Assembly: GCA_905214995.1 (NCBI GenBank)
Contig: CAJMOT010000026.1
Span: 1 to 22,572 of the forward strand
Length of the DNA stretch: 22,572 nt
Direction: 5' to 3'
Source: an uncultured bacterium
GTDB lineage: Bacteria > Verrucomicrobiota > Verrucomicrobiia > Opitutales > Intestinicryptomonadaceae
In this document: positions 8,674-16,897 of the stretch, one piece after another
How the letters are laid out: each line of letters opens with the position of its first letter
Numbering within the stretch: position 1 is the first letter of the stretch
Translations under genes and position numbers: made by a program
The notes under the pieces: model-generated
Told to the model about the DNA's origin: nothing
The model's database searches: none
The model's input: the letters and a program-made list of their open reading frames with translations, nothing else

Positions 8674-9273
8674 ATGAATCTCGCAACGCTCGACCTCGAA
8701 GGCGTGCTCATCCCCGAAATCTGGATAGCGTTCGCCGACGCCGCGGGAATCCCCGAACTGCGCAGGACAACCCGCGACGAGCCCGACTACGACAAGCTAA
8801 TGCGCTACCGCCTGGGCATACTCGCCGAGCGCGGGGTGAAGCTCGCGGACATAAGCCGCGTCATATCGGGGCTCGAGCCGCTCGACGGCGCGCGGGAGTT
8901 CATGGACTGGTTGAAGTCGAGGACGCGCGCGATAATTTTGTCCGACACGTTCGAACAGTTCGCGGCGCCCCTCATGGCCAAGCTCGGCTCTCCGACGCTA
9001 TTCTGCCACGAGCTCGAGATCGCCCCCGACGGCGCGGTATCCGGATACCGCCTCAGAATGCCCGACCAGAAGCGCAGGGCGGTCGAGGCCTTCCGCTCGC
9101 TCAACTTCGAGGTGATCTCCACCGGCGACTCTTACAACGACCTCTCCATGCTGCGCGCCGCCGACCGCGCGGCGCTCCCCACCGACAAATTCGCGGCGGA
9201 AAATCCCGACCTTCCCGTCGCGCGCGACTACGCCGAATTGAGGGAGTTTTTTTCGCGCTATGTCGGCGAATGA
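8674..9273 (+). CDS. thrH: ThrH-type phosphoserine phosphatase / homoserine phosphotransferase
   Basis: ThrH is a HAD-superfamily enzyme that removes phosphate from phosphoserine and can pass it to homoserine, linking serine and threonine synthesis. The ATG at 8674 gives 199 residues, matching ThrH (about 205). Motif I is DLEGVLIPEIW with the nucleophile D7 and the ThrH-specific Glu at the second acid position (D-L-E). Motif II is ILSDT (S90), the motif III lysine is K133 in DQKRRAV, and motif IV is GDSYND at 151-156. The open frame upstream of 8674 runs through tolB in another frame and is ignored. The last 14 bp overlap the next gene, which suggests translational coupling. Confidence 0.88.
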   Translation: MNLATLDLEGVLIPEIWIAFADAAGIPELRRTTRDEPDYDKLMRYRLGILAERGVKLADISRVISGLEPLDGAREFMDWLKSRTRAIILSDTFEQFAAPLMAKLGSPTLFCHELEIAPDGAVSGYRLRMPDQKRRAVEAFRSLNFEVISTGDSYNDLSMLRAADRAALPTDKFAAENPDLPVARDYAELREFFSRYVGE

Positions 9274-10483
9274 CTTTTTTATGAAATCCCAAAAGACAAA
9301 CGGCAGATACGCCGCCCGCGGAGTTTCGGCGGGCAAGGAGGAAGTCCACGCGGCGGTCGACAGGCTCGACAGGGGGCTCTTCAAGGGAGCTTTTTGCAAA
9401 ATCACGGAGGACTACCTCACGGGCTCGAAGACTCGCTGCAACGTTATACACTCGGACGGCAGCGGAACCAAATCTATCATCGCCTATCTCCACTACAAGG
9501 AGACGGGCGACGCCTCGGTTTTCAGGGGCATATCCCAGGATTCGATTGTGATGAACATCGACGACCTGCTCTGCATAGGGGCGGCCGAGAGGATTCTAAT
9601 ATCCAACACCGTCAACCGCAACGCCCGCAATTTCGGCGGCGCGGCCCTTGCGGAGCTCATAAACGGCGCGGAGGACTTCGTCGCGCGCCTGCGCTCCCTC
9701 GGCGTGAAAATCTATTCCGGCGGGGGCGAAACCGCCGATGTGGGCGATCTCACCGGAGCGGTAGTGGTGGATTCGTGCGCGGTGGCTGTCATGCGCCGCG
9801 ACAGGGTGATATCGGGCGCCGGCATAAAGCCGGGGCTCGCGATAGTGGGGCTTTCATCGGCGGGCAAGGCCGCGTACGAGGACTTTGAAAACAGCGGAAT
9901 CGGCTCAAACGGCCTGACGAGCGCGCGCCACGACATGCTGTGCCCGTACTACCGAGAAAGCTATCCCGAGACTTTCGACCCGAACACCGACAAAAACCTC
10001 GTATACTGCGGCCCCCACAGGCTCGACGACCCCCTCGAGGGTTCGAATATGACGGTGGGGCAGGCGCTTTTGTCGCCCACGCGGACTTACGCGCCCGTGA
10101 TAATGAAAATCATGAAGAAGCGCCCGGGACTCATAAAGGGGCTGGTGCACTGTTCGGGCGGCGGGCAGACCAAGTGCGTGCGCTTCGGCAGGGGCGTTCA
10201 TTTCGTCAAGGACAACCTCATGGAAGTTCCCCCGATTTTCAGGGCAATACAGAAGGCGAGCGGCACTTCCGACAGGGAGATGTTCGAGGTCTACAATATG
10301 GGGCACCGCATGGAGGTCTACTGCAAGAAGTCCGACGCGGCGGAGGTCGTGGAAATTTCGGAGTCTTTCGGAATCGCGGCCCAAACGGTCGGGCGCACCG
10401 AAAAGTCGTCGCGCGCGGACGGCAAAAACCACGTGACGATAATGCGCGCGGGCGGGGCTATAGAGTACGGCCCGCGGGATTGA
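9260..10483 (+). CDS. purM: Phosphoribosylformylglycinamidine cyclo-ligase (AIR synthase), long form
   Basis: PurM closes the imidazole ring of 5-aminoimidazole ribonucleotide in de novo purine synthesis, using ATP. The 407-residue product shows the PurM/PurL/SelD-superfamily N-terminal signature HSDGSGTKSIIAYLHYKE and QDSIVMNIDDLLCIGA, the glycine-rich SGGGETADVGDL, GLVHCSGGGQTKC and the C-terminal EVYNMGHRMEVY. It is longer than the E. coli enzyme (about 345) and resembles the roughly 390-residue form found in Bacteroidota and related phyla. The start at 9260 overlaps thrH; a second ATG at 9281 is an alternative. No other pur genes are adjacent. Confidence 0.85.
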   Translation: MSANDFFMKSQKTNGRYAARGVSAGKEEVHAAVDRLDRGLFKGAFCKITEDYLTGSKTRCNVIHSDGSGTKSIIAYLHYKETGDASVFRGISQDSIVMNIDDLLCIGAAERILISNTVNRNARNFGGAALAELINGAEDFVARLRSLGVKIYSGGGETADVGDLTGAVVVDSCAVAVMRRDRVISGAGIKPGLAIVGLSSAGKAAYEDFENSGIGSNGLTSARHDMLCPYYRESYPETFDPNTDKNLVYCGPHRLDDPLEGSNMTVGQALLSPTRTYAPVIMKIMKKRPGLIKGLVHCSGGGQTKCVRFGRGVHFVKDNLMEVPPIFRAIQKASGTSDREMFEVYNMGHRMEVYCKKSDAAEVVEISESFGIAAQTVGRTEKSSRADGKNHVTIMRAGGAIEYGPRD

Positions 10484-10557
10484 CGCCTTGCGGGCGCGGC
10501 GCAAATCCTCAGCGGGCGTTCCGCCGCAAAATCCGGAAATTTCAAAAAAAATAAAAA

Positions 10558-11667
<1,110 letters not shown>

Positions 11668-11670
11668 GGC

Positions 11671-12438
11671 ATGAAAATAGCCGCGCTGAAATTTTTCTAC
11701 GCCCTAGCTTCATCGAAGAGGCTCGCCGTGGGGCTGATGGTTTACGCGACTTTTCTGGTTTTCGTTGCGACGCTCGCGCAGAGGGAAATCGGGGTCGCCG
11801 CGGCGCAGGCCGAATACTTCGAGAGCTTTTTTTGCGTCGGCTCGCTCGGCCCGCTGAAATTTCCGCTCTTCGGCGGCGCGCTCGTCGGGCTTGCGGCGGT
11901 CGTCAACATTTTGGCGAGCGGCTGGCGGTACGTCAGCGGGGGGCTTTTCGGCTTCGGCGCGTCGGTAGCGCATATGGCGCTCGTTCTCCTGATCGTCTCG
12001 GGCGCGTTGCAGTATTTTATGAGGGTGGAGGGCTCGCTCGTGCTGCGCGAGGGAATGTCGTCCGACACCATCGTGGTCGGAGCAAAAGAGGGCGCGGCGG
12101 GCGAGCCCGTCAAGCTTCCGTTCAGCGTTAAGCTCGCGGATTTTTCCGTCGAGCATTGGGATTCTAGCTCGACCCCGAAGAGCTTTTCGAGCAGGATTGA
12201 GTTTTCGCGCGGCGAAAACAAGTCGGAGCAGGTCGTGTCGATGAATTCCCCGGGCTCCTTCGGAGGCTGGACTTTCTACCAGATGTCGTACGGCGACGGC
12301 GGGAGGACGAGCGTGCTCGCCGCAGTCCGCAATCCGGCGCGGCTTCTGCCGTGGCTCGCGGTCGGGGCGACTTTTATAGGCATGGCGATAATGTTCCTGC
12401 CGAGGCTCTTTGAGAAAGGGAGGGGCGGAGATGAATAA
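11671..12438 (+). CDS. resB: ResB/CcsB-like cytochrome c biogenesis protein
   Basis: This is half of the system II cytochrome c maturation machine, in which ResB/CcsB and CcsA form the complex that moves haem across the membrane and attaches it to apocytochrome c. The 255 residues contain hydrophobic segments at about 19-37, 67-84, 97-115 and 226-244, with a periplasmic beta-rich domain between the third and fourth. H101 lies in the third segment and is a candidate haem ligand. The periplasmic part ends with SPGSFGGWTFYQMSYGD, typical of ResB (GWxxYQ). It is short for ResB, as is common in this arrangement. It sits 3 bp after ychF and overlaps ccsA by 8 bp (ATGAATAA), so the two are clearly cotranslated. 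Confidence 0.82.
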   Translation: MKIAALKFFYALASSKRLAVGLMVYATFLVFVATLAQREIGVAAAQAEYFESFFCVGSLGPLKFPLFGGALVGLAAVVNILASGWRYVSGGLFGFGASVAHMALVLLIVSGALQYFMRVEGSLVLREGMSSDTIVVGAKEGAAGEPVKLPFSVKLADFSVEHWDSSSTPKSFSSRIEFSRGENKSEQVVSMNSPGSFGGWTFYQMSYGDGGRTSVLAAVRNPARLLPWLAVGATFIGMAIMFLPRLFEKGRGGDE

Positions 12439-14299
12439 GGCGGCGTTTTCATTCGGCGCATTGTTTTCGATTTTCGTCGCGCTTTCGCCCCTCGCAGTGT
12501 GGCAGGCATTTCTCGGCGACCCCCTTTACGACTCGCTTTTCGGCCCGAGCTTCGGCTCCCTCCCCGTCCTGAAAGCGGGTAGGGTGATGCCCGTTTCGAG
12601 CGCGTCGGCGGACGTTCTGAAATCCATAAGCGGCAGCGCGACCGCAAAGGTCGGGGGCGGCAAGATTTCGTCATCCAAATGGCTCTGGACGCTGTCGGCG
12701 GACGCCGCGCGGCTCGCCGGAGAAAAGACGATGCGCACCGACAACAGGGATCTCCAGAAGATTCTCGGCGTATCGGGCAGATATTTTTCGTACGACGATT
12801 TGGCCAAAAATTACGCGAGAGTCGAGGAGGCCGCCTCCTCCGACGGCAATCCGCCCCTCGCCTCCGCCGCGGCGGAAGCGCTCGAAAAGGGGCTCGCGTA
12901 CGCCGTGGCGGCAAACGCTTTTTCGGTAAAGGCCCCCGGGGAAAAATCGGCGGTATCCGGCGTGGAAAACTGGCGGAAAGCGGTCGATGAGGCCGCCGCG
13001 GAACTCAAGGCCGCGCGCGGGGAAAAGCGTGAGCCCGACCCCGCCAAGCTCTCCCGCGCGAGCGCCATGCTCGAATACCTGCGCGGCGTCGCCGAATTCG
13101 AGGGCGCGTATCCCGACGCCGCCGTGAATTCCATCTCCTCTGGCTCGGGGTATTCAACCCCGTCAAAGGCAATGCTCGATTTGAAGGCTTCCGAGCTCTC
13201 CAAGAGGCTTTTGAAAGTTTACGCGCGCGCGTGCGACGCCATCGCCGCCGGAGACTCGGACTCCGCCAAAAGCGCGCTGTCCGAGGCCGATGAAATCTTT
13301 TCCAAGTCGGGAGGATTGCAGCGGCTGAGGCTGAAAGTCGAAAATTTCGCGAACGCCCTGTCGCCGTTTTTCGGGGGGTTCGTCCTCTACTTTTTCGCGC
13401 TCGCCGCTTTCGGGCTTTCGCAAATATTTTCCTCGCGCGAAGCTGCGCTGCGGACTGTCGGGGCGGTGTTCATGGCGTTTGCGGCGTTCTTGCAGGTTCT
13501 GGGCATCGCCCTTAGAATGTACATACAAATGCGCCCGCCCGTGACGAACCTGTACTCGTCGTTGGTGTTCGCCGGCGCGGCGGCGGCGGTTCTCGGGGCG
13601 TACATATATTTCAGAAAAAAATACGTGTCGGCGGCGGTCGCCGCGTGCGCTTCGGGGCTGATGTCGCTTGTGGTCGCGATGAACCTGCCGTACAGCGGCG
13701 ACACCATGGGCATGATGCGCGCCGTCCTGAACTCGAACTTCTGGCTGACCGCGCACGTCGTGACGATAATGGTCGGCTATTGCGGAGTGTTTTTGGCGGG
13801 GTTTATGGCGCAGGCGAGGCTTGTGGCGAACGTCTTTTCGCGCGGAAATTTCGGGGCGATGACGGGAGATTCGGCGCGGACGGTGTTCGCCGTCCTCTGC
13901 TTTGCGCTGATGTTTACTTTTGCCGGAACGATGCTTGGCGGAATTTGGGCGGATATGAGCTGGGGCAGGTTTTGGGGGTGGGACCCCAAGGAGAACGGCG
14001 CGCTCATGACAGTCCTGTGGACGGCGGCGGCCATACACGCCAGGAGCATGAGGCTGTGCAGCGACCGCGCGTTTCTCGGATTCGCGGTGTTCGGGAACAT
14101 CGTGGCGGCGTGGGCGTGGTTCGGCGTAAACCTCATGGGAGTTGGGTTGCATGCGTACGGTTTCATAGAGGGCGGATGGTTTTGGTTTTTCGCATTTGTA
14201 TGCAGCCAGCTGCTTACGCTGCCGCTCTGCCTTTACAAATTCAGCCCTCCTTCCGCGGCTGCCGCCGCGTCCGGCGAAAATAAAATTGTCGGAAAATAA
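12431..14299 (+). CDS. ccsA: Cytochrome c biogenesis protein CcsA/ResC, N-terminally extended
   Basis: CcsA is the haem-handling subunit of system II cytochrome c maturation. The ATG at 12431 gives 622 residues and has a purine-rich Shine-Dalgarno (GGGAGGGG) upstream. Membrane segment 1 (about residues 5-26) is followed by a roughly 280-residue Ala/Ser-rich periplasmic region that opens with AGRVMPVSSASADVLKSISG, like the extended CcsA of Bacteroidota and Verrucomicrobiota. Then comes a multi-pass CcmC/CcmF/CcsA domain of about seven helices. The haem-binding tryptophan-rich motif WGRFWGWDPKENG is at residues 511-523. Histidines near AHVVTIMVGY, AIHARSM and the late GLHAYGF fit axial ligands. 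It is the last gene of the core block before the tRNA. Confidence 0.9.
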   Translation: MNKAAFSFGALFSIFVALSPLAVWQAFLGDPLYDSLFGPSFGSLPVLKAGRVMPVSSASADVLKSISGSATAKVGGGKISSSKWLWTLSADAARLAGEKTMRTDNRDLQKILGVSGRYFSYDDLAKNYARVEEAASSDGNPPLASAAAEALEKGLAYAVAANAFSVKAPGEKSAVSGVENWRKAVDEAAAELKAARGEKREPDPAKLSRASAMLEYLRGVAEFEGAYPDAAVNSISSGSGYSTPSKAMLDLKASELSKRLLKVYARACDAIAAGDSDSAKSALSEADEIFSKSGGLQRLRLKVENFANALSPFFGGFVLYFFALAAFGLSQIFSSREAALRTVGAVFMAFAAFLQVLGIALRMYIQMRPPVTNLYSSLVFAGAAAAVLGAYIYFRKKYVSAAVAACASGLMSLVVAMNLPYSGDTMGMMRAVLNSNFWLTAHVVTIMVGYCGVFLAGFMAQARLVANVFSRGNFGAMTGDSARTVFAVLCFALMFTFAGTMLGGIWADMSWGRFWGWDPKENGALMTVLWTAAAIHARSMRLCSDRAFLGFAVFGNIVAAWAWFGVNLMGVGLHAYGFIEGGWFWFFAFVCSQLLTLPLCLYKFSPPSAAAAASGENKIVGK

Positions 14300-14301
14300 G
14301 C

Positions 14302-14329
14302 TTGTATTCGGCGCGGGAACCGACATAAC
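14302..14329 (+). promoter_or_regulatory. Promoter candidate for tRNA-Pro
   Basis: TTGTAT (14302-14307), a 16-bp spacer and CATAAC (14324-14329) lie 17 nt before the tRNA 5' end. The match to consensus is moderate. Confidence 0.35.
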
Positions 14330-14345
14330 GGAGAGAATAAAAATG

Positions 14346-14419
14346 CGAGGTGTAGCTTAGCCTGGTAGAGCGCTACGTTCGGGACGTAGAGGCCGGAGGT
14401 TCGAATCCTCTCACCTCGA
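14346..14419 (+). tRNA. tRNA-Pro (anticodon CGG)
   Basis: A full cloverleaf can be folded: acceptor arm CGAGGTG with CACCTCG, D arm GCTT/GAGC, anticodon stem CTACG/CGTAG with the loop TTCGGGA (anticodon CGG, reads CCG), T stem GGAGG/CCTCT with TTCGAAT, and discriminator A. There is no encoded CCA. The gene ends right before the integrase region, and its 3' half is the likely attachment site of the island. Confidence 0.95.
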
Positions 14420-14427
14420 TTTTTTTT

Positions 14428-14467
14428 AAGCCGCTTCCCAAAAGGGTTGCGGCTTTCTTGTTCCCTT
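14428..14467 (+). terminator. Rho-independent terminator after tRNA-Pro
   Basis: AAGCCGC (14428-14434) pairs with GCGGCTT (14449-14455), with an inner CCC/GGG around AAAA, and is followed by the T-rich TCTTGTTCCCTT. An eight-T run on the 5' side would also give a T-tract to minus-strand transcripts, so it could act in both directions. Confidence 0.7.
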
Positions 14468-14497
14468 AAACAAGCGACTTGCGCCGATTTGTTGGAG

Positions 14498-14567
14498 CGC
14501 GCAATATGCGCGGACGGTGCGCGGATTATGCGTTTTTTTGTTTGAAATCTTGCCACCAAATTGCCAC
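14498..14567. repeat. Inverted and direct repeats upstream of the integrase
   Basis: CGCGCA and TGCGCG form a 6-bp inverted repeat around ATA at 14498-14512. TTGCCAC occurs twice in the same direction at 14550-14556 and 14561-14567, an 11-bp period that puts both copies on one face of the helix. These are candidates for recombinase arm-type sites or regulator sites in the attachment region. Confidence 0.45.
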
Positions 14568-14580
14568 TGTGTTTCGCGTT

Positions 14581-15699
14581 ATGAGTGCGGGGCAAATTAA
14601 GGGGGGCGTCAAAAATATATTTAAACTTTCAGGGCGCAGGTCTCCGTGGGTTGTCGATATTACCGTACTCGGAAAACGCCAGAGGCGCTTTTTTGCCACA
14701 AAAAGGGAGGCGTTGGACTATCTCGACAATTGGAAGCTCGCCAGAAAAATGGATTTGCAATATTTTATCTCCCTTTCCGGCGAGCAAATCAAGGATATAA
14801 AAGACGCTATGGACGCGCTTCCCAGGGGCAAAACTCTCTTGCAGTCCGTCCGGAAAGCGTGGCGGTTTTTTTCCGAGTACAACCTGCACGAATTGGCGGA
14901 CAAATACCACGAGATAAAAAAGAACAGGCGCGATTCCGGCACTTTGTCGGAGGGGGAATATACTCATATAAAGGGGCGCGTGGCCGACTTCAAGAAACAT
15001 TTCGGCGCGTTTGCCGATGTGACACCGCAGGCTCTTCTGGCCTATTTAAGAAGCAAAGGCGCCCCGAAAACTGTCGCTTTATGGAAAGGTACAATATCCG
15101 AAATTCTGGACTTTTGCATAAAGAAAGGGGCGATAGCGGAAAATCCGATAAGGCTGATTCACGGAGACGAGTTAATCGCGGAAAAAACTGCCGGAATTCG
15201 AAAGAGGGGATCGCTTAGCGTCGATGAGGCGAGGGCTTTTATGTCTCTTCTCGAGAGGAAATACCCCCAATATTGCCGATTTTTCGCGTTGCTGCTCTTT
15301 TCCGGAATCAGGGTTGAAGAGGCGCCGCGCATGAAAGACGAATATTTCCGCTACGACGAAAGAAAGATAGTATTTCCCGCGCAAATCGGGAAGGTAAAGA
15401 AGGCGTGGACCCTCGAAGACCTGCCGGAAAACCTTTGGGTTTGGCTTGAAAAGTACAAAAATACGCCCATCAAAAGGCCGTCAAATACCCTCAGGACGGC
15501 GCTTGGCAAGAGGCTGGGCCTGCCGGAGAATTTCTCGCGGCACAGCTTTTCCACATACCACCTTAGCCTCTATTTCGACTCCGCCAGAACCTCCAAAATT
15601 ACGCGCAATAGCGAACAGGTCCTCAAAGACAGATATTTTGACGCGCTCGTAGACAAGGAAACCGCCAAGGCCTATTTTGAGATCTTGCCATGCGATTGA
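14581..15699 (+). CDS. int: Tyrosine recombinase / integrase of the tRNA-Pro island
   Basis: This 372-residue integrase would catalyse site-specific integration and excision of the island at tRNA-Pro. The ATG at 14581 is chosen because the upstream in-frame extension crosses the att repeats and has no family look. An N-terminal AP2-like arm-binding segment (about 15-55) and a core-binding helical domain (about 100-185) precede the catalytic domain. Candidate residues are R244 in LLFSGIRVEEAPRM, K271/K273 in the beta-hairpin, R320 in NFSRHSFSTY, and the nucleophile Y352 in LKDRYFDAL. The usual first His of HxxR is Asn (N317), and the second His (GHS) is Asn (N343 in RNSEQV), as in a known GNS-type subgroup. 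It reads away from the tRNA. Confidence 0.88.
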   Translation: MSAGQIKGGVKNIFKLSGRRSPWVVDITVLGKRQRRFFATKREALDYLDNWKLARKMDLQYFISLSGEQIKDIKDAMDALPRGKTLLQSVRKAWRFFSEYNLHELADKYHEIKKNRRDSGTLSEGEYTHIKGRVADFKKHFGAFADVTPQALLAYLRSKGAPKTVALWKGTISEILDFCIKKGAIAENPIRLIHGDELIAEKTAGIRKRGSLSVDEARAFMSLLERKYPQYCRFFALLLFSGIRVEEAPRMKDEYFRYDERKIVFPAQIGKVKKAWTLEDLPENLWVWLEKYKNTPIKRPSNTLRTALGKRLGLPENFSRHSFSTYHLSLYFDSARTSKITRNSEQVLKDRYFDALVDKETAKAYFEILPCD

Positions 15700-15753
15700 T
15701 TGTTGGCAAGTTTTCTCTATTGTATTGTGTTTTTTAGGTATCGAACAAAATAC

Positions 15754-15782
15754 TTGACAAAGCTTTGTTTATAAAGGGTAAT
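15754..15782 (+). promoter_or_regulatory. Promoter and palindromic operator candidate for the ATPase/protease pair
   Basis: A consensus TTGACA (15754-15759) is followed by 17 bp and GGTAAT (15777-15782). A perfect 12-bp palindrome ACAAAGCTTTGT (15757-15768) overlaps the -35 element, an ideal place for a repressor. Transcription from this -10 would begin at or just after the annotated ATG, so the second methionine (15796) or a leaderless message is possible. Confidence 0.5.
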
Positions 15783-15783
15783 A

Positions 15784-16893
15784 ATGTTCGATAAAATGAA
15801 AAATATAAACATTAATCGAACAGAAAGCAATTTGCTTGTGGCTTTGGCTCGCTCGGCGTTGAGCGGCGATATAAAAAAATCCGAATTAATATGTCTTAAA
15901 CTCTTGCGATTAGCAAAGAACGATAGGGAATTTTATGAACAAGTTGCGGCTTTAATGAGGAAACATGTATCGGGGGCGTCGCAACTTAGAACTGTTTCAA
16001 TGTTGCCCCCCGCGGATCGGGACTTGGGACTGTCTTTGGTAAAAGTTGATGAAAATATCTCAAGCGATGCGCCAATTTTGTCCGATGAAGTTAAATCGAT
16101 AATAGACCAATTCCTTGGGGAGCAGTCGAAAAGGGACGTTTTGCTAAGAAATGGATTGTTGCCTACTCAGAAAATTCTTCTAACGGGAAAACCTGGTACG
16201 GGTAAGACGATGTTGGCAAAATGGATTGCTCAACAGCTTGAAATTCCCATTGCAACATTGGATTTGGCGACATCTATATCTAGCTATCTGGGTAAAACCG
16301 GTGAAAACCTAAGGAGAGTTCTAGATTTTGCGCGAAATAATTCGTGCGTTTTGCTATTGGATGAATTTGACGCTATCGCCAAGCGTAGAGATGACGATTC
16401 AGAAGTCGGAGAACTGAAACGAATTGTCAATGTGCTGTTAAAAGAATTGGAAGAATGGAATTTAAACTCAATCATAATAGCCGCTACGAATCATCCGCAC
16501 TTGCTAGATCCTGCCATAAACCGGCGTTTTGATTTGACAATAGATATGCCCTTGCCGTCGGTTGAAATAATAAGGGAAATATATAAAAAAGAGTTCTCAA
16601 ATTTCTATTCAGATTCTGTCGAAAGTTTATCATACCCGATTTCTCGCGCGCTTGTTGGCTGCAATTGCGCTGATGCTGTCTCGTTTTTCCGTTCCGCGCT
16701 TCGACGCCACCTTTTGACAGGCGATCCGTTATCGAAATGCCTATATGTTGAATGTTTAAGACGCCATTTGAACGCTTCGAAGCAATTTTATTCATCTATT
16801 TTTAAAGATATGCACAATTATATGACTATTAGAGAAATTTCAAATATTACAGGCAAAGCGCCGAGCACGGTACAACATCATATAAGCAAGTAA
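15784..16893 (+). CDS. ietA: AAA+ ATPase, IetA-like (antitoxin/regulator of the ATPase-protease system)
   Basis: This is a 369-residue AAA+ protein. Residues 1-90 form a helical region, followed by an FtsH/proteasomal-type AAA core: Walker A GKPGTGKT at 135-142, Walker B LLLDEFDA at 190-197, sensor 1 N236 in IIAATNHPHLLDPAINRRFD, and SRH arginines R247/R248. The last 23 residues (MTIREISNITGKAPSTVQHH) look like a helix-turn-helix. The protease gene begins 5 bp downstream. An AAA ATPase directly followed by a subtilisin-type protease is the IetAS arrangement, described on pTiC58 as a toxin-antitoxin pair (IetA antitoxin, IetS toxin) and later as an antiphage system. The pairing is seen; the antitoxin role is inferred. 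Codon use is AT-rich, unlike the core genes. Confidence 0.85.
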   Translation: MFDKMKNININRTESNLLVALARSALSGDIKKSELICLKLLRLAKNDREFYEQVAALMRKHVSGASQLRTVSMLPPADRDLGLSLVKVDENISSDAPILSDEVKSIIDQFLGEQSKRDVLLRNGLLPTQKILLTGKPGTGKTMLAKWIAQQLEIPIATLDLATSISSYLGKTGENLRRVLDFARNNSCVLLLDEFDAIAKRRDDDSEVGELKRIVNVLLKELEEWNLNSIIIAATNHPHLLDPAINRRFDLTIDMPLPSVEIIREIYKKEFSNFYSDSVESLSYPISRALVGCNCADAVSFFRSALRRHLLTGDPLSKCLYVECLRRHLNASKQFYSSIFKDMHNYMTIREISNITGKAPSTVQHHISK

Positions 16894-16897
16894 TATT

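Noticed and set aside
14233..14595. Minus-strand open frame with GERIRTSGLYVPNVALYQAK
   Set aside because: This is the well-known spurious protein made by translating the antisense of a tRNA gene; it crosses tRNA-Pro.
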